This document shows, piece after piece, positions 61,101 through 64,000 of a stretch of DNA of 64,000 nucleotides (position 1 is the first letter of the stretch; each line of letters opens with the position of its first letter). Location: positions 434,001 through 498,000 of the forward strand of contig JAQSEB010000155.1 of the NCBI GenBank assembly GCA_030063045.1. Reading direction: 5' to 3'. The position numbers and the translations under genes were made by a program. The notes under the pieces are model-generated. The model was given only the letters and a program-made list of their open reading frames with translations, was not told the origin of the DNA and did not search any database. Source of the stretch: Pratylenchus scribneri. Lineage: Eukaryota; Nematoda; Chromadorea; Rhabditida; Pratylenchidae.

Positions 61101-61500
61101 TTCTATTCAATTCTTTAGGAAATATTTTTATTGTATTATTTTCTATTAAACCTATTAATCTATTGGCTGTTTGTTATGTTAACATAGTTATGCAATAGAA
61201 GACAAAATTCAATTTTTTAGAAAATTTTGAGGGAAAAATCATTAGAAAATGCATGAAAATGTTTTATTCTATTCAATTCTTTAGGAAATATTTTTATTGT
61301 ATTATTTTCTATTAAACCTATTAATCTATTGGCTGTTTGTTATGTTAACATAGTTATGCAATAGAAGACAAAATTCAATTTTTTAGAAAATTTTGAGGGA
61401 AAAATCATTAGAAAATGCTTGAAAATGTTTTATTCTATTCAATTCTTTAGGAAATATTTTTATTGTATTATTTTCTATTAATTCTATTAATCTATTGGTT
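58190..61500. repeat. Higher-order repeats of seven and five monomers inside the satellite
   Basis: The AATTCTATTAATCTATTGGT variant recurs at 58371, 59508, 60655 and 61480. Spacings of 1137, 1147 and 825 bp equal 7 monomers with 2 or 4 TGTTA insertions and 5 monomers with 4 insertions. Blocks between them share the same order of variants. Confidence 0.75.
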
Positions 61501-64000
61501 GTTTGTTAACATAGTTATGCAATAGAAGACAAAATTCAATTTTTTAGAAAATTTTGAGGGAAAAATCATTAGAAAATGCATGAAAATGTTTTATTCTATT
61601 CAATTCCTTAGGAAATATTTTTATTGTATTATTTTCTATTAATTCTATTAATCTATTGGCTGTTTGTTAACATAGTTATGCAATAGAAGACAAAATTCAA
61701 TTTTTTAGAAAATTTTGAGGGAAAAATCATTAGAAAATGCTTGAAAATGTTTTATTCTATTCAATTCTTTAGGAAATATTTTTATTGTATTATTTTCTAT
61801 TAAACCTATTAATCTATTGGCTGTTTGTTAACATAGTTATGCAATAGAAGACAAAATTCAATTTTTTAGAAAATTTTGAGGGAAAAATCATTAGAAAATG
61901 CTTGAAAATGTTTTATTCTATTCAATTCCTTAGGAAATATTTTTATTGTATTATTTTCTATTAAACCTATTAATCTATTGGCTGTTTGTTAACATAGTTA
62001 TGCAATAGAAGACAAAATTCAATTTTTTAGAAAATTTTGAGGGAAAAATCATTAGAAAATGCATGAAAATGTTTTATTCTATTCAATTCCTTAGGAAATA
62101 TTTTTATTGTATTATTTTCTATTAAACCTATTAATCTATTGGCTGTTTGTTAACATAGTTATGCAATAGAAGACAAAATTCAATTTTTTAGAAAATTTTG
62201 AGGGAAAAATCAATAGAAAATGCATGAAAATGTTTTATTCTATTCAATTCCTTAGGAAATATTTTTATTGTATTATTTTCTATTAAACCTATTAATCTAT
62301 TTTTTTGTTTGTTAACATAGTTATGCAATAGAAGACAAAATTCAATTTTTTAGAAAATTTTGAGGGAAAAATCATTAGAAAATGCATGAAAATGTTTTAT
62401 TCTATTCAATTCTTTAGGAAATATTTTTATTGTATTATTTTCTATTAAACCTATTAATCTATTGGCTGTTTGTTAACATAGTTATGCAATAGAAGACAAA
62501 ATTCAATTTTTTAGAAAATTTTGAGGGAAAAATCATTAGAAAATGCATGAAAATGTTTTATTCTATTCAATTCCTTAGGAAATATTTTTATTGTATTATT
62601 TTCTATTAAACCTATTAATCTATTGGCTGTTTGTTAACATAGTTATGCAATAGAAGACAAAATTCAATTTTTTAGAAAATTTTGAGGGAAAAATCATTAG
62701 AAAATGCTTGAAAATGTTTTATTCTATTCAATTCTTTAGGAAATATTTTTATTGTATTATTTTCTATTAAACCTATTAATCTATTGGTTGTTTGTTAACA
62801 TAGTTATGCAATAGAAGACAAAATTCAATTTTTTAGAAAATTTTGAGGGAAAAATCATTAGAAAATGCATGAAAATGTTTTATTCTATTCAATTCCTTAG
62901 GAAATATTTTTATTGTATTATTTTCTATTAAACCTATTAATCTATTGGCTGTTTGTTAACATAGTTATGCAATAGAAGACAAAATTCAATTTTTTAGAAA
63001 ATTTTGAGGGAAAAATCATTAGAAAATGCTTGAAAATGTTGTATTCTATTCAATTCTTTAGGAAATATTTTTATTGGATTATTTTCTATTAAACCTATTA
63101 ATCTATTTTTTTGTTTGTTAACATAGTTATGCAATAGAAGACAAAATTCAATTTTTTAGTAAATTTTTTGGGAAAAATCAATAGAAAATGCATGAAAATG
63201 TTTTATTCTATTCAATTCTTTAGGAAATATTTTTATTGGATTATTTTCTATTAAACCTATTAATCTATTGGCTGTTTGTTAACATAGTTATGCAATAGAA
63301 GACAAAATTCAATTTTTTAGTAAATTTTTTGGGAAAAATCAATAGAAAATGCATGAAAATGTTTTATTCTATTCAATTCTTTAGGAAATATTTTTATTGG
63401 ATTATTTTCTATTAATCCTATTAATCTATTGGTTGTTTGTTAACATAGTTATGCAATAGAAGACAAAATTCAATTTTTTAGTAAATTTTTTGGGAAAAAT
63501 CAATAGAAAATGCATGAAAATGTTTTATTCTATTCAATTCCTTAGGAAATATTTTTATTGTATTATTTTCTATTAAACCTATTAATCTATTGGCTGTTTG
63601 TTAACATAGTTATGCAATAGAAGACAAAATTCAATTTTTTAGTAAATTTTTTGGGAAAAATCAATAGAAAATGCATGAAAATGTTTTATTCTATTCAATT
63701 CCTTAGGAAATATTTTTATTGTATTATTTTCTATTAAACCTATTAATCTATTGGCTGTTTGTTAACATAGTTATGCAATAGAAGACAAAATTCAATTTTT
63801 TAGTAAATTTTTTGGGAAAAATCAATAGAAAATGCATGAAAATGTTTTATTCTATTCAATTCCTTAGGAAATATTTTTATTGTATTATTTTCTATTAAAC
63901 CTATTAATCTATTGGCTGTTTGTTAACATAGTTATGCAATAGAAGACAAAATTCAATTTTTTAGTAAATTTTTTGGGAAAAATCAATAGAAAATGCATGA

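Larger units (their letters stand above)
44973..64000. repeat. 161 bp satellite array, about 117 monomers, reaching the window end
   Basis: Head-to-tail monomers of 161 bp (examples: starts at 45131, 45292, 45452, 45613). Landmarks in order: CTATTAATCTATTGGCTGTT, TGTTAACATAGTTATGCAAT, AGAAGACAAAATTCAATTTT, GGGAAAAATCAATAGAAAAT, GCATGAAAATGTTTTATTCT, TTCCTTAGGAAATATTTTTA. AATAGAA pairs with TTCTATT across the middle. Variants: a 5 bp TGTTA duplication (166 bp monomers), GTAAATTTTTTGGG against GAAAATTTTGAGGG, and three forms of the TTG-ATTATTTTCTATTAA tail. Variants cluster in domains: GAGGG type 45.6-46.4 and 57.7-63.0 kb; TTTGGG type 46.4-53.0 and 63.1 kb to end; ACAAATTTTTAAG type mainly 54.5-57.7 kb. 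No open frames. Confidence 0.97.

Noticed and set aside
44973..64000. Possible rDNA, histone or other gene tandem repeat
   Set aside because: The 161 bp unit is too short, over 70% AT and has no reading frame or RNA gene signature.

Overview
The window is nuclear DNA from a nematode. It is AT-rich, with moderately GC-rich exons, many 43-60 bp introns that mix with introns of several hundred bp to several kb, and protein matches that are all animal families. The overall style (AT-richness, satellites carrying a shared short box, dense small inverted-repeat elements) suggests a tylenchine plant-parasitic nematode such as a Meloidogyne-like lineage. That placement is inference and I cannot name a species.

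Layout. 1-3.26 kb (minus strand): the 5' two-thirds of a MYPT / mel-11 type myosin phosphatase targeting subunit, whose 3' end lies off the left edge. 3.26-11.78 kb: a long divergent intergenic region with inverted-repeat elements and small direct duplications but no convincing gene. 11.78-16.78 kb (plus): a nine-exon SH2D4-type adaptor gene whose intron 6 holds a 1.15 kb minisatellite. 17.95-18.89 kb (plus): a three-exon VAMP/synaptobrevin R-SNARE, followed 2.1 kb later by a stray copy of its 3' end. 19-23.7 kb: inverted-repeat elements, a GC-rich hairpin island, a TCTCGC/GCGAGA-rich element and a frameshifted RTRAF-like fragment. 23.72-42.82 kb (plus): one 18-exon, 19 kb ENPP-family gene with a type II membrane topology. 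Its intron 5 contains an antisense four-exon seven-transmembrane receptor gene or pseudogene, and its introns 2 and 17 contain tandem arrays. 43.93-44.34 kb (plus): the first three exons of a probable dynamin-family GTPase. 44.87 kb to the window end: a four-copy 26 bp array and then at least 19 kb of 161 bp satellite, with no sign of its end.

Themes. First, all five tandem arrays sit inside, or appear to sit inside, introns of real genes. Second, three otherwise different arrays (31 bp, 42 bp and 26 bp units) share one short box, CCGGAAAGAAWTAAW. Third, small palindromic non-autonomous elements of at least eight families fill introns; in the nested receptor gene each of three introns of about 390-410 bp is almost entirely one element, each from a different family. 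Fourth, the two coding remnants (receptor, RTRAF-like) are each broken by a single apparent frameshift, so assembly error at homopolymers has to be excluded before calling them pseudogenes.

Gene models were built by hand from reading frames, splice sites and family resemblance. Exon phases add up for MYPT, SH2D4, VAMP and ENPP. The exon 11/12 junction of ENPP is the weakest point.
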